DNA from: Olivibacter sp036959255
GTDB taxonomy: Bacteria > Bacteroidota > Bacteroidia > Sphingobacteriales > Sphingobacteriaceae
Direction: 5' to 3'
Assembly: GCF_036959255.1 (NCBI RefSeq)
Contig: NZ_JAWMTI010000001.1
Location: 496,001-560,000, forward strand
DNA length: 64,000 nucleotides
Part shown: positions 46,879-56,571 of the stretch, one piece after another
How positions within the stretch are numbered: position 1 is the stretch's first letter
How the letters are laid out: each line of letters opens with the position of its first letter
Notes under the pieces: model-generated
The model's database searches: none
What the model saw: the letters and a program-made list of their open reading frames with translations, nothing else
What the model was told of the DNA's origin: nothing
Made by a program: the position numbers and the translations under genes

Positions 46879-48649
46879 AGAATTTCCAATTTGTTTTGAA
46901 ATCTTTAGCTAATTTTTGCTGTGTAAGAATCGCCCGCATCATTTCTATAGGCATCTGATTTTCTTTCATAAATGCGTCATGAAATGCTTTCATAGTCATT
47001 TTACCGCTGTCAACCAGTTCATGCTTCAGTCCCATAATCTGGATTCCTCCAAGCAAATAAGCTGCTTGATAAAGAGGGGGGTATCCTCCTTGGAACGACC
47101 GTCGCACCTCCCCTTCGGCATTTGCGCGCTCAAAGCCAACACGATCTACTAGAAAGTCTATGCATTCTTGAGGAGACCACTTCCCTAAATGATAGTTCAA
47201 CGAGAAAATAATACGTGCACAACGGTGCATCCGCCAGAATAACATACCTATACGCTCCTCGGGAGTTTTGGCGAAACCATTTTCGTACAATAATAGCTCC
47301 CAATAGAGGGCCCAGCCTTCTGTATAAAAGGGTGTTCTGAATTCTCTTCTATAAGGTTTATAACGGCTATTCATAAAATATTGCAGGTGATGTCCCGGTA
47401 TCAGCTCATGCTGAACAGTACCCCTTGAAAAATAGGGGTTATTCCCTCGCATACTCATCATCTTATCTTCGTATGCCATCTCCGGTGTTGGATAGGAGAT
47501 GCTAATTTCTCTTCCCCCTGTGAAAAACGGATTTACCAGTTGCCTTTCCGGCGTCATCATAATCATTCCCCACGTTTCATCCGCCAATTCGGGCCAGGTA
47601 ATCCAATCTCTCTTTGTAATAAAAGATTTTGCGTCATTATAGAGTTTAATAATCAATGCGGGTTGTTCGCCTGCAGGAACATAGCTGTTCTTCACCTGTT
47701 CTTGTGCCTTTTTCCAATCGGAACCGAAGCCCATTTCCTGCGACGCTTTCAGCAGCTCTTGATCACACCAGGCGAACTCTTGGTTGGCAATATCGATGAG
47801 CTCTTGGGGTGTATAAGGGATAAACTCTCTTCGCAGCAATTTGTTTAAGGTCACGTCACCTACAGGGTTTCCTTTAATACCACTATTATCGGGTTTTTGG
47901 GTCGTTCTCACTTCTCCGAGTGCAAACAGCCCTTCAGCATATTTTCCCAACAAAGAGTCCAACTCCTCAAAGGTTTTCGGTACCCACCAAGTAAACATCG
48001 GATCGTAACCATTATAAAATTTAAAAATGTTCTGCACCCGAGCTTGTAGCGCATAGACAGCCTGCTTTGCAAAATCGGCCTTTTTCATGTCAATTTTGGC
48101 CTGTTTAGGCAGCCCTTCCAGCTGAACTTTTAGATAGTTCACAAATCCGTTAAATTCTTTTGCAATCTGTTCACCATCAACAGAAACACCACGTAGCCGC
48201 ATTTTCTCTAAACTATAGATCGAATCGGCAAAAGGAATAAAGGACTTGATGGCTTGATAATTTGCACGCTCTTCCTTCAATTCTTCCTGATAGCCTTCTA
48301 ACTGATTTTTTAACAGCAGGTAGTCTACCTGACCATTAACCTGTAAATCATTAAATGGAAATTTAGCCAGTTCATCTAGGTACTGAATAGTGAGCTCATC
48401 CAATCTTTCCCGCTGTTGGGGTGAGTTCAAAACCGCTTGATAGGAAAACCCATTGGTTGCCCGCGGTGAATAAAAATCCAATATCGTGCGCACATCTTGA
48501 TTGTACCGAATAATGGTCGGCGCTATTTCGCTTGTCTGTTTGTAGAAATCATTTGACTGTGCACCTGTTTCTTTTATCTGTACAATGAATAAGAAAACGA
48601 GTATCGCTTTTGAGAGCGAAATAATGGACTTCGGGCCTGTATTGATCAT
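46865..48649 (-). CDS. DUF885 family protein, putative metallopeptidase (paralogue of 17095-18855)
   Basis: The 594-residue protein has a signal peptide (SKAILVFLFIVQIKETGAQ) and a DUF885 body with QHELIPGHHLQYFMNSRY and PFYTEGWALYWELLL. It is closely related along most of its length to the DUF885 protein at 17095; both share long stretches such as KTPEERIGMLFWR and RCARIIF. Proline in HELIPGH here is alanine in the other copy. It heads an operon with an amino acid permease (14-bp overlap) and an S9 peptidase, which supports a peptide-degrading role. A minus-strand TATATTTG -7 box lies at 48784-48777. Confidence 0.82.
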   Translation of the reverse strand: MINTGPKSIISLSKAILVFLFIVQIKETGAQSNDFYKQTSEIAPTIIRYNQDVRTILDFYSPRATNGFSYQAVLNSPQQRERLDELTIQYLDELAKFPFNDLQVNGQVDYLLLKNQLEGYQEELKEERANYQAIKSFIPFADSIYSLEKMRLRGVSVDGEQIAKEFNGFVNYLKVQLEGLPKQAKIDMKKADFAKQAVYALQARVQNIFKFYNGYDPMFTWWVPKTFEELDSLLGKYAEGLFALGEVRTTQKPDNSGIKGNPVGDVTLNKLLRREFIPYTPQELIDIANQEFAWCDQELLKASQEMGFGSDWKKAQEQVKNSYVPAGEQPALIIKLYNDAKSFITKRDWITWPELADETWGMIMMTPERQLVNPFFTGGREISISYPTPEMAYEDKMMSMRGNNPYFSRGTVQHELIPGHHLQYFMNSRYKPYRREFRTPFYTEGWALYWELLLYENGFAKTPEERIGMLFWRMHRCARIIFSLNYHLGKWSPQECIDFLVDRVGFERANAEGEVRRSFQGGYPPLYQAAYLLGGIQIMGLKHELVDSGKMTMKAFHDAFMKENQMPIEMMRAILTQQKLAKDFKTNWKFYDFK

Positions 48650-48884
48650 TTCTTCTTGCTGTTTATAAAATTATAACTTAGTGTACCCTCCTCATCTGGT
48701 CACCTTGCTAATCGAGTATCACCTACTGCTGCCCTAAGAAAAATGGAGGTTTATTATTGTTAATTGTTAGCAAGAGCAAATATAATTTTATCGGTAGGTA
48801 ATGGCCGATCAAATATTAACCATTTATTACCTTATTTTAAAACGAAATGTAATATAGTAGTTAGCTTTCACATTCTTAGCCTTC
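48650..48884 (-). promoter_or_regulatory. Promoter region of the DUF885/permease/S9 operon
   Basis: A minus-strand TATATTTG (48784-48777) matches the Bacteroidota -7 consensus, about 130 bp before the start codon; the nearest upstream TTTG is 25 bases away, longer than usual. Otherwise AT-rich with no gene seen. Repeat copy 2 begins immediately to the right. Confidence 0.4.
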
Positions 48885-49517
48885 AGGAATTTCGCTTTTA
48901 AAAAAGAAGGATTATTTTATACATCCCACTTGGACGCACCCAAGTGGGGCAAGGTGCTTCGGCTTGTCTATTCCGTTGCAACCCGTGGTCAGATGCCCAT
49001 CCGTGAATCGGAGCCACCCTCTTGCGCAATGGCATGCCCTTCGTGCGCCGATTCACTGATTACCGTCTGCTTCGCATAATAATGGTGAAGGGGCATCTTT
49101 GACTGCCGGTTGCTGCCTCCACAGACTAGGCCATTGACGTCCTTCGGAACGGCTATGCGTCTGGGTGATAGCGCAGGGTAAAACGGCCTTCCAGGGTGAG
49201 CGTAAAGAAAATTCGGTTGGCAGGGTGGGCTAAAGTGTTATGCGAAAAAGCGAAGGGAAGGAATTGTGAATAGGGGCGGCTCCGCAGAACAGAGGGATAG
49301 GAACCGAATTTTTAGCGAGAACTGGACAGCCTTGATGTTTGCCTCACTTTGCATCGAAGGTAAAGTGAGATGAAACCGAGATGTAAATAATAATGGACAC
49401 ACAGGGCAACTATTATTTACTCGAGCTCTCATCAACCATTAAAAAGAAAACAATAGGATGAAATTAAAGAGAATAAAAATATGACTAAAATAATCCTTCC
49501 TTTAATATAAACACCTT
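48885..49517. repeat. Copy 2 of the 634-bp repeat, core reversed relative to copy 1
   Basis: The outer left flank (48885-48902) and right flank (49504-49517) match those of copy 1 in the same orientation. The 566-bp core (48920-49485) is the reverse complement of the copy 1 core with only a handful of differences. The bounding inverted repeats are GAAGGATTATTTTA (ending 48919, one base shorter than in copy 1) and TAAAATAATCCTTCCTTT (49486-49503). The element again lies between divergent genes, DUF885 to the left and the GMC oxidoreductase to the right. Any 65-residue frames inside are identical in both copies but start at TTG and show no family signature. Confidence 0.85.
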
Positions 49518-49657
49518 TTCGTTCATTCCATGTAAAAAATTTGTAGCTGAAACTCTTTTTTTCGAAAAAGGGTTTCATATAAAAAATTAAAACTCTATTT
49601 TCAACGATGCGAGCATCCGACTCGCATGAGAAGACAATTTTAACCTGCAGATCAAAG

Positions 49658-51352
49658 ATGGAATATACATTTGATGCCATTGTAATAGGTTCTGGTATTA
49701 GCGGTGGCTGGGCAGCAAAAGAGCTATGTGAGCGAGGCTTAAAAACACTCGTTATCGAGCGAGGCAGAATGGTAAAGCATGTCAAAGATTACCCCACTGC
49801 GATGCTTGATCCTTGGGATTTTCAACATGGCAACACGAAAACACGTGCGATGATTGATGAAAATCCAACCATCAGCAAGCATTATGCGTTTGATGAGTCA
49901 ACCAAACATTTTTACATTCAGGATGCTATACATCCGTATATTCAGGAAAAGCCTTTCGATTGGATCCGTGGTTATCAAGTCGGCGGTAAGTCGCTCTTAT
50001 GGGCAAGGCAGACCCAACGTTGGAGTGATTATGAATTTGAGGCGCCAAAACGTGACGGTTTTGCGGTTGATTGGCCCATTCGCCACCAGGATCTAGCACC
50101 TTGGTATAGTCATGTGGAAAAGTTTGTTGGTATTTCAGGTAATCGCGATGGGCTACCCAACCTTCCCGACAGCGAGGTTCTCCCGGCATTTGAAATGAAT
50201 GTGGTTGAAAAACATATTAAAAATAAAATTAATCTCCATTTCCCGGATAGGCCTGTTATTATGGGAAGATGCGCGCATGTAACAGCACCACAAGCAATAC
50301 ACACCAATCAGGGGAGAACGAAATGTATGGCACGTTCATTATGTCAACGCGGCTGTCCCTTTGGGGCCTATTTCAGTTCAAACGCTTCAACCTTACCTTG
50401 GGCAGAAAAAACGGGTCATCTCACCATCAAAACAGATACCGTTGTTCATTCGATCATCTATGACGAAAAAACAGGAAAGGCCCTTGGTGTGAAGGCGATT
50501 GAGAGCGACACAAAAAAAGAGCATTTCTACAAAGCCCGTATTATATTTGTAAATGGAGCTACCTTAAATAGTAACTTGATATTATTAAATTCCAAATCAG
50601 CTAAATTCCCTGATGGGCTCGGCAACCTTAATGGCTTAATGGGGACACACATCGCCTTTCATAATTATCGAGGTCGAATAACGGCTTCTCTAGAAGGATT
50701 TGAAGACCAATATTATTTTGGCCGACGTCCAACTCAAGTTTTTATGCCCTCTTTCAGAAATGTATACAAGCAGGAGACAGATTTTTTACGCGGTTATATG
50801 GTCGCTTTTAGTGCAAGTAGGGAAGGATGGGCCAAACCGGTAGATGGTATCGGCGCTTCTTTCAAGGAGGCGCTTACAGAAGCCGGAAAATGGACTATTT
50901 CTATGATGATGCAGGGAGAGACTGTGCCCATTAAGGAAAACCATGTCCGATTGAGCAAAGAAAAATCGGATCAATGGGGTGTCCCCCTACTGATTACTTC
51001 TATCGCCTATACGGAAAACGATGATAAGCAACTTCAGGATTTTTTTCAGGAAGGCACAAAAATGCTTGAAATGGCTGGTTGTAAAGACCTTGTCACAGTT
51101 GATCAACATGCAATCGGCTATAGAAATCCCGGACTTGAGGTACATGACATGGGGGGTGTACGTATGGGACATGACCCGGAAACATCGCTTTTAAATAAAT
51201 GGAATCAACTACATCATTGTAAGAATGTATTTGTGACAGACGGTGCATGCATGACCTCAACGGGCAATCAAAACCCTTCCCTTACCTTTATGGCATTGAC
51301 AGCACGAGCGGCAAATTATGCAGCAGATGAAATAAGAAAGGGCAACCTATAA
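49658..51352 (+). CDS. GMC-family FAD oxidoreductase
   Basis: Read from ATG 49658 (MEYTFDAIVIGSGISGGWAAKEL) the protein has 564 residues and starts right at the FAD-binding fold; an upstream in-frame ATG at 49607 would add 17 residues with no family resemblance. Further GMC features are GYQVGGKSLLWARQTQRW, CQRGCPFGAYFSSNAS and the C-terminal MGGVRMG plus TGNQNPSLTFMALTARAA. These enzymes oxidise sugars or sugar alcohols, and this Bacteroidota branch is related to gluconate 2-dehydrogenase large subunits. The partner small subunit often found upstream is absent here; repeat copy 2 occupies that place. It converges with the GH97 gene. Confidence 0.87.
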   Translation: MEYTFDAIVIGSGISGGWAAKELCERGLKTLVIERGRMVKHVKDYPTAMLDPWDFQHGNTKTRAMIDENPTISKHYAFDESTKHFYIQDAIHPYIQEKPFDWIRGYQVGGKSLLWARQTQRWSDYEFEAPKRDGFAVDWPIRHQDLAPWYSHVEKFVGISGNRDGLPNLPDSEVLPAFEMNVVEKHIKNKINLHFPDRPVIMGRCAHVTAPQAIHTNQGRTKCMARSLCQRGCPFGAYFSSNASTLPWAEKTGHLTIKTDTVVHSIIYDEKTGKALGVKAIESDTKKEHFYKARIIFVNGATLNSNLILLNSKSAKFPDGLGNLNGLMGTHIAFHNYRGRITASLEGFEDQYYFGRRPTQVFMPSFRNVYKQETDFLRGYMVAFSASREGWAKPVDGIGASFKEALTEAGKWTISMMMQGETVPIKENHVRLSKEKSDQWGVPLLITSIAYTENDDKQLQDFFQEGTKMLEMAGCKDLVTVDQHAIGYRNPGLEVHDMGGVRMGHDPETSLLNKWNQLHHCKNVFVTDGACMTSTGNQNPSLTFMALTARAANYAADEIRKGNL

Positions 51353-51363
51353 CAGGTCGCCCT
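51339..51363. terminator. Hairpin at the convergent GMC/GH97 junction
   Basis: AGGGCAACCT (51339-51348) and AGGTCGCCCT (51354-51363) form a 10-bp stem with one mismatch across the GMC stop codon. It lacks a T run, so termination is only possible. Confidence 0.4.
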
Positions 51364-51384
51364 CCTTCAAGAACAATCTAAAAG

Positions 51385-53334
51385 CTAGAACTTCATTACA
51401 AAGCCTCCGTATGACTCCATAGGCATTAAAACTTCGTTTGTTGCTTTCACCGGATGGTGGGTAATCAATGTCGAACCCTTGCCATCAACAAACATCTCTC
51501 CGTCCTTGCTATGAATAAAAGATAAATCAAGCTTAAGATCTCTCGGCTTTTCTTCTCCATTAATAGCCGCGACATACCAATTTTCACCCGATTTGCGTGC
51601 GATGACCACATACTTACCTGGATAACCATCTATAAACTTTACATCATCCCAACTATTCGGTAATGAACGTAAAAAATCTCGAACATCATCCGATACTTTC
51701 TCCATGCCTTCAGGAGACTCTGCATAATGTTGTATGCCTGAAAGAAAGAGTACACTTGTGGCCAATTCAAACGCACTACTTGTTTTCCGTTGTACACTGC
51801 TTTGAATTTTATAAAGATTCATCGGCGTAAAATCCATCGGATCGAATGCATTGCGTGTAAAAGGAAGCATGGTGGCGTGCGTAGCTTCTTTGTCGGCATC
51901 TGCCTGACCAAATGTAACCATTTCAAAGCCTCGAACCGCTTCTGCCGTCATCAGGTGCGGGTACGTCCTCGCCCAACCTCTTGGCAAGGTAGCGCCATGA
52001 AAGTTTACCAATAATTGGTAACTGGCGGCATCTTCTAAGATTTCTTGATAATAACGAATAACCGATTGACCGTCTCCGCCGAAGAAATCGACCTTGATTC
52101 CTTTAATGCCCATTTCCTTTAAACGCTTAAACTCCTGTTGCCTACCGGTGTGGCTTAGTAATTTATCTTTGGGTGTATATTTTACCGTGTTCCAGTCCCC
52201 GGCAGAATTATACCATAAAATTAGTCCAACGCCTTTCCGACTGGCATACGCAGATAATTCAGCGATTTTTTCGTAACCAATTTTTGTATCCCAATTCACA
52301 TCGATCAGGCAATATTGCCATTTCATACTTGCCGCAAAATCAATATACCGCTTTTGTTCATCATAGGTAATAAAATCGTCCTTGGAATTAATCCAGCTCC
52401 ACGAGGCCTTTCCGGGTTTAATGAAGGAGGAATCGGTATTCATCGCGGGCGGAGCAAGGTCGGTCCCTAAGGTAGATTCAATTATGGTTGCCAAATTGCC
52501 AACGGTAACAATCCTCCATGGAGAATAGAACGCTTTATCTGAACGAGGTAAAATACCATCGCTCACGATTTCTTCTCTTGAATCGGGAAAAGTGATGTGA
52601 TAAATTCCGTTGGGTGACTGCGCTGCCAAACGGCTTGCACAATACTGACTATCCAAAGCCGCTTCTGTAATAAGTAACCAGTTATTGCCGCTTTTAAACA
52701 ACGAAGGATATATCCAGCCCGCTCCTGTTTTCTCTGGCGTCCCAACGGGTATTTCCTGCTCATAATGTTCCTCATAAGAAGGATTCGTATGCTCCCAACC
52801 GGTTTTAGCAACGGCCATAGGTTGTAACCAAGCCTTTGACCCTGTTGGTAAGTGATAAGTTGTCAATTCTTTTTCAACCTTGGTGTGTGTTTTTATGTCA
52901 GGAAAATAGTAACGGAAAGCTAAGCCATCATTGGCTAATTGAAATATGATGCGACAATGTTGACCTTCTTCATTTTGTAACCCCAAAACCAGACCATTTG
53001 CTGCATAGTGATTTTGTTTTCTCTTTGCATTGTGCATTACATAGTCATCGTTAATGCCCTCATATACGGAATCGGATAGTACTTGTAACTTGTCCTCGAA
53101 ACTGGTTTGGCTGAGTAAAGCGCCCAATCGGGATGAGTCCAAGACAAGCGTGTCATTTTTGCGAAGCTGATACCATAGTCGTCCTCTTTCATCCAGTTTA
53201 TAGGTCAGCACAATTTTCCCATCAGGGCTCTTCAATACCGATTGTGAGCCAGATCGGCAAGCCGCGAAAACTAAACAACAAAGAAATAGTGCACCGTACC
53301 GGAGCCGATCCCATTTTTGCTGAAATAGTACCAT
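51385..53334 (-). CDS. GH97 family glycoside hydrolase, retaining (alpha-galactosidase/beta-L-arabinopyranosidase-like)
   Basis: The 649-residue protein has a probable lipoprotein signal with cysteine at 26 (LVFAACRSG). A GH97 N-terminal beta domain (KSPDGKIVLTYKLDERGRLWYQL), a TIM barrel (KPGKASWSWINSKDDFITYDEQKRYID; WQYCLIDVNWD) and the C-terminal extension follow. The barrel motif GIKGIKVDFFGGDGQ places an aspartate where retaining GH97 members have their nucleophile, unlike the inverting SusB type. Retaining members are alpha-galactosidases; beta-L-arabinopyranosides have the same ring stereochemistry. It follows the mutarotase gene by two bases in an operon with two GH51 arabinofuranosidases, so arabinose-containing side chains are a reasonable target. 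Confidence 0.88.
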   Translation of the reverse strand: MVLFQQKWDRLRYGALFLCCLVFAACRSGSQSVLKSPDGKIVLTYKLDERGRLWYQLRKNDTLVLDSSRLGALLSQTSFEDKLQVLSDSVYEGINDDYVMHNAKRKQNHYAANGLVLGLQNEEGQHCRIIFQLANDGLAFRYYFPDIKTHTKVEKELTTYHLPTGSKAWLQPMAVAKTGWEHTNPSYEEHYEQEIPVGTPEKTGAGWIYPSLFKSGNNWLLITEAALDSQYCASRLAAQSPNGIYHITFPDSREEIVSDGILPRSDKAFYSPWRIVTVGNLATIIESTLGTDLAPPAMNTDSSFIKPGKASWSWINSKDDFITYDEQKRYIDFAASMKWQYCLIDVNWDTKIGYEKIAELSAYASRKGVGLILWYNSAGDWNTVKYTPKDKLLSHTGRQQEFKRLKEMGIKGIKVDFFGGDGQSVIRYYQEILEDAASYQLLVNFHGATLPRGWARTYPHLMTAEAVRGFEMVTFGQADADKEATHATMLPFTRNAFDPMDFTPMNLYKIQSSVQRKTSSAFELATSVLFLSGIQHYAESPEGMEKVSDDVRDFLRSLPNSWDDVKFIDGYPGKYVVIARKSGENWYVAAINGEEKPRDLKLDLSFIHSKDGEMFVDGKGSTLITHHPVKATNEVLMPMESYGGFVMKF

Positions 53335-53336
53335 CC

Positions 53337-54485
53337 TTATTTAATTAAAAATTTATAGATTGTTTTGGTTTGATAGCGTTCACTTGGTTTTAATACCGTG
53401 GAAGGAAAAGCCGGTTGATTGGGTGAATCAGGAAAATGCTGCGTTTCCAAACAAAAGGCCGAGCGATACCCGTAATCTTTACCGCCTTTGCCTATAGGTT
53501 GTCCCCCCTCCATAAAATTGCCACTATAGAATTGTATGCCGGGCTCTTCCGTCAACACTTCCATTTCAATACCGGTTTTGGGACTGTATACGCGAGCTGC
53601 TGACTGCAAGCCATCTTTCTTATTTAATACAAAATTATGATCATACCCTTTTCCTCTCTTCATTTGCTCATCATTTGCATTAATTCGTGCACCAATCGGT
53701 GTTGCTTTTCTAAAATCGAAAGCTGTGCCCGTAACGTCCAAAAATTTACCTGTTGGAATCAACGTTTCATCTACAGGGGTAATTTTATCGGCGTAAATGG
53801 TTAGATCATGATCTAAAATGGTGGCATCACCTTCTCCATTTAAATTAAAATAGGCATGATTTGTTAAATTTAAAACGGTTGCTTTATCGGTAGTAGCGGT
53901 ATAGTCAATTTCTAAACGATTATCATCTTTTAAAGAATAAACAACAGTCATATCGACATTGCCAGGATAACCCGCTTCTCCATCGATCGAATGATACGTT
54001 AGTTTTACTGTTTTTTCATCTACTTGCTCGGCATCCCATACCTTATCATACACACCATTAGCCCCGCCATGTAATGAGTTTTCTCCATCGTTTTTTTCCA
54101 GTTGATACGTTTTTCCATCAAGGGTAAACTGCCCTTTTGCAATGCGATTTCCATAACGTCCAACAATAGCCCCATAAAAAGTTGCTTTATTTGCTTTATA
54201 GGTAGCCGCTTTATCATAGCCTAATACAACATCAGTTTGCGTACCTTGTTTATTGGGTACAAGCAAACTGACCAAACGTGCACCATAATTTGTAACGGTT
54301 GCCTTTGCTTTGGCATTTGTAAGCGTGTACAATTGCACCTCTTTTCCGTCTATTTCCGCATTGAAAGTCGAGGCCGTATCGGTTTGATTTGCTTCTGCTT
54401 TTTCAGCTGACTGCTGTGCGCGTTGATTACAAGCACTATTTAGAAGGCTTGCAGTCAAAATGGTAACATAAATTATTTTGTTCAT
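53337..54485 (-). CDS. galM: Aldose 1-epimerase (galactose mutarotase), predicted lipoprotein
   Basis: The 382-residue protein has a lipoprotein-like signal with cysteine at 19 (SLLNSACNQ) and a galactose mutarotase domain. GRYGNRIAKGQFTLDGKTYQLEKNDGENSLHGG, TNHAYFNLNGEG (catalytic histidine region) and FCLETQHFPDSPNQPAFPS (catalytic glutamate) are typical. It interconverts alpha and beta anomers of aldoses such as galactose or arabinose. The exported form is common in Bacteroidota polysaccharide loci, where it equilibrates sugars released outside. It lies between GH51 and GH97 genes in one minus-strand operon. Confidence 0.92.
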   Translation of the reverse strand: MNKIIYVTILTASLLNSACNQRAQQSAEKAEANQTDTASTFNAEIDGKEVQLYTLTNAKAKATVTNYGARLVSLLVPNKQGTQTDVVLGYDKAATYKANKATFYGAIVGRYGNRIAKGQFTLDGKTYQLEKNDGENSLHGGANGVYDKVWDAEQVDEKTVKLTYHSIDGEAGYPGNVDMTVVYSLKDDNRLEIDYTATTDKATVLNLTNHAYFNLNGEGDATILDHDLTIYADKITPVDETLIPTGKFLDVTGTAFDFRKATPIGARINANDEQMKRGKGYDHNFVLNKKDGLQSAARVYSPKTGIEMEVLTEEPGIQFYSGNFMEGGQPIGKGGKDYGYRSAFCLETQHFPDSPNQPAFPSTVLKPSERYQTKTIYKFLIK

Positions 54486-54572
54486 GATTTATTATCTATT
54501 CGTTTGCGAATTCGTGATAAGTTAATAAGGGCCAATTATCGTGTACCACGAGGAGATACCAGCTTAACATAC

Positions 54573-56543
54573 CTACCTCATTTTAATTTTAAAGATATGA
54601 AAAGAATAAGGAGCTAGCTGTGTCTCTAGTGTTTTACCTTGTAGAACGACTTGATCTATTTTCGGACTCACCCTGTTGGGATCTTGGATTGTGTTTTCCT
54701 CCTCCAACCCAGCCGCTAAGAGAACGTGCTCAACATCCTGTGCTAAGCTACCTTTAGTCTGTATTTTAAAGCTCCCATCGATTGCGTAGTCATTGTGATT
54801 TACCACTTTGATAATTACTTCATTTATTTTCTGATCCAGGACGGCCGAAGCATAGACACCTTGCTGTCCACTCACAGCCTCATTTTCCATGCGGATAGGT
54901 ATTACATCTGTTCCTTTGTTGGTAGCATATAGCTTCTGCACCTGATAGTTCGGTGTACCATAAGCCTGTAAGTTATCTACCCAGATTAAATCCGGTGTCC
55001 ATTGCCATCCATCTACATGGGCGAATAAAGGCGCATAAGACGCCATACCAACAACGTCCGCATTTCGCTCTACCCCCGTCAGAAACGCTGCTTCTGCAAT
55101 AGCTGCTTTCCAATTGTTTCGATTACCGGTACCTGCTGTGCGATCGGTATGAGCAGCATATTCACCCGCAAAGATTTTGGGACCTTGACGATCATAGGCA
55201 TCGTAACGATTCGCATGCGTCAAAAACCAATCTGGACTACGATAATAATGTTCATCGATAAAATCAACCTGTAAGCGTCTCAATTCTTTATTGAGAAATT
55301 CGAAACGCTCACCTTCCGGATCGGTACCTGAGCTTGCAACAATCTTAATTTCAGGATAGTGTGCATTCAGGGCTTTTTTAAACACTTCCAATCGTTCTAT
55401 ATATTGTGGACCCCAATTTTCATTTCCCACACCCAGCATTTTCAAATTAAAGGGTTGCGGATGTCCCATTGCTGCTCGTAACTGACCCCACTTTGTACTA
55501 AGATCTCCATTGGCAAACGCGATTAAATCCAGGGCATCTTGTACATATTCATCTAACTCATCCAGCGGTACCAACTCAGCGGTATTAAATTGGCAGGCCA
55601 TTCCACAATTTAATATTGGAAGCGGTTCGGCACCAATATCCTCGGCCAATTGAAAGTACTCAAAGAACCCTAAACCAAATGTCTGGTAATAATCGGGTGT
55701 TAAGCGATGCTTAAATTCCGTATTCCAGCGATTGATGATCAGTTTACGATCTTCAACTGGCCCAACCGTTTTTTTCCATTGAAAACGATTTGCTAAATCC
55801 CTACCTTCTACAATACAGCCCCCGGGAAAGCGTATAAAACCAGGTTTCATGTCAGCCAACAATTGTACCATATCGGCACGTAATCCTCCCGGTCTTTTTT
55901 TCCAAGTATCTTCGGGAAAAAGTGAGATCATATCTAAATCCAAAACACCTTTGCCTTCAAACCAAAGAATGAATTTGGCTTTTGGTTCTGTTCTCGTAGC
56001 TTGAAAACTTATTTGTTGTTTTTGCCAATCTACACCCGTTTTTTCCGGGCGAAAGTTACTCTCCCCAATGATAGCGCCTAGACTATCGACCAATTGCACA
56101 TGGAGTGTAATACCAGGAGTGCTTTGCTTATACAAAATGCTAAAGTCGTATCGAAGGCCTTGTTTAACTCCCATTCCTCGAAAGCCTTCATTCCTTAATC
56201 CAACTTTACCTGCTGATAAGTTAGTATTGACTCGTAAAAAACGAGGATTATTTGGCTTATCTTTTCGATTTAATACCAAGAAAGCTCCTTCTCCAATATT
56301 TTCTCCCAGCTTCTTCCAGCCCATAAAAGGATCCGCGAATTCAAAGGACCGATTTTTTATAAGTTCGGCATAAATCCCTCCGTCAGCTCCTAAATTAATA
56401 TCCTCAAAAAATACCCCCCACATGTTTGGTGATATGTCGGCTATTGGGTGAGAAGCATCGATGGTAAACGTCTTTTTCTCCTGAGCATGTACGTTGAGTA
56501 TACAGCTCAAAATAAATGCTCCTAACAACTTACTGCGCATCAT
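54573..56543 (-). CDS. GH51 alpha-L-arabinofuranosidase with N-terminal carbohydrate-binding region
   Basis: The 656-residue protein has a signal peptide (LLGAFILSCILNVHAQ). The order is a short barrel start (ISPNMWGVFFEDINLGADGGIYAELIKNRSFEF), an inserted CBM4_9-like beta domain (about 60-210), the rest of the TIM barrel and a C-terminal beta sandwich. The acid/base glutamate is in GVGNENWGPQ and the nucleophile in IFAGEYAAH. GH51 enzymes release alpha-L-arabinofuranose from arabinan, arabinoxylan and related glycans. It lies 28 bp downstream of a second, shorter GH51 gene in the operon controlled from 58198-58546. Confidence 0.92.
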   Translation of the reverse strand: MMRSKLLGAFILSCILNVHAQEKKTFTIDASHPIADISPNMWGVFFEDINLGADGGIYAELIKNRSFEFADPFMGWKKLGENIGEGAFLVLNRKDKPNNPRFLRVNTNLSAGKVGLRNEGFRGMGVKQGLRYDFSILYKQSTPGITLHVQLVDSLGAIIGESNFRPEKTGVDWQKQQISFQATRTEPKAKFILWFEGKGVLDLDMISLFPEDTWKKRPGGLRADMVQLLADMKPGFIRFPGGCIVEGRDLANRFQWKKTVGPVEDRKLIINRWNTEFKHRLTPDYYQTFGLGFFEYFQLAEDIGAEPLPILNCGMACQFNTAELVPLDELDEYVQDALDLIAFANGDLSTKWGQLRAAMGHPQPFNLKMLGVGNENWGPQYIERLEVFKKALNAHYPEIKIVASSGTDPEGERFEFLNKELRRLQVDFIDEHYYRSPDWFLTHANRYDAYDRQGPKIFAGEYAAHTDRTAGTGNRNNWKAAIAEAAFLTGVERNADVVGMASYAPLFAHVDGWQWTPDLIWVDNLQAYGTPNYQVQKLYATNKGTDVIPIRMENEAVSGQQGVYASAVLDQKINEVIIKVVNHNDYAIDGSFKIQTKGSLAQDVEHVLLAAGLEEENTIQDPNRVSPKIDQVVLQGKTLETQLAPYSFHIFKIKMR

Positions 56544-56571
56544 TCGATTATATTTTCTATCGTTTATACTG

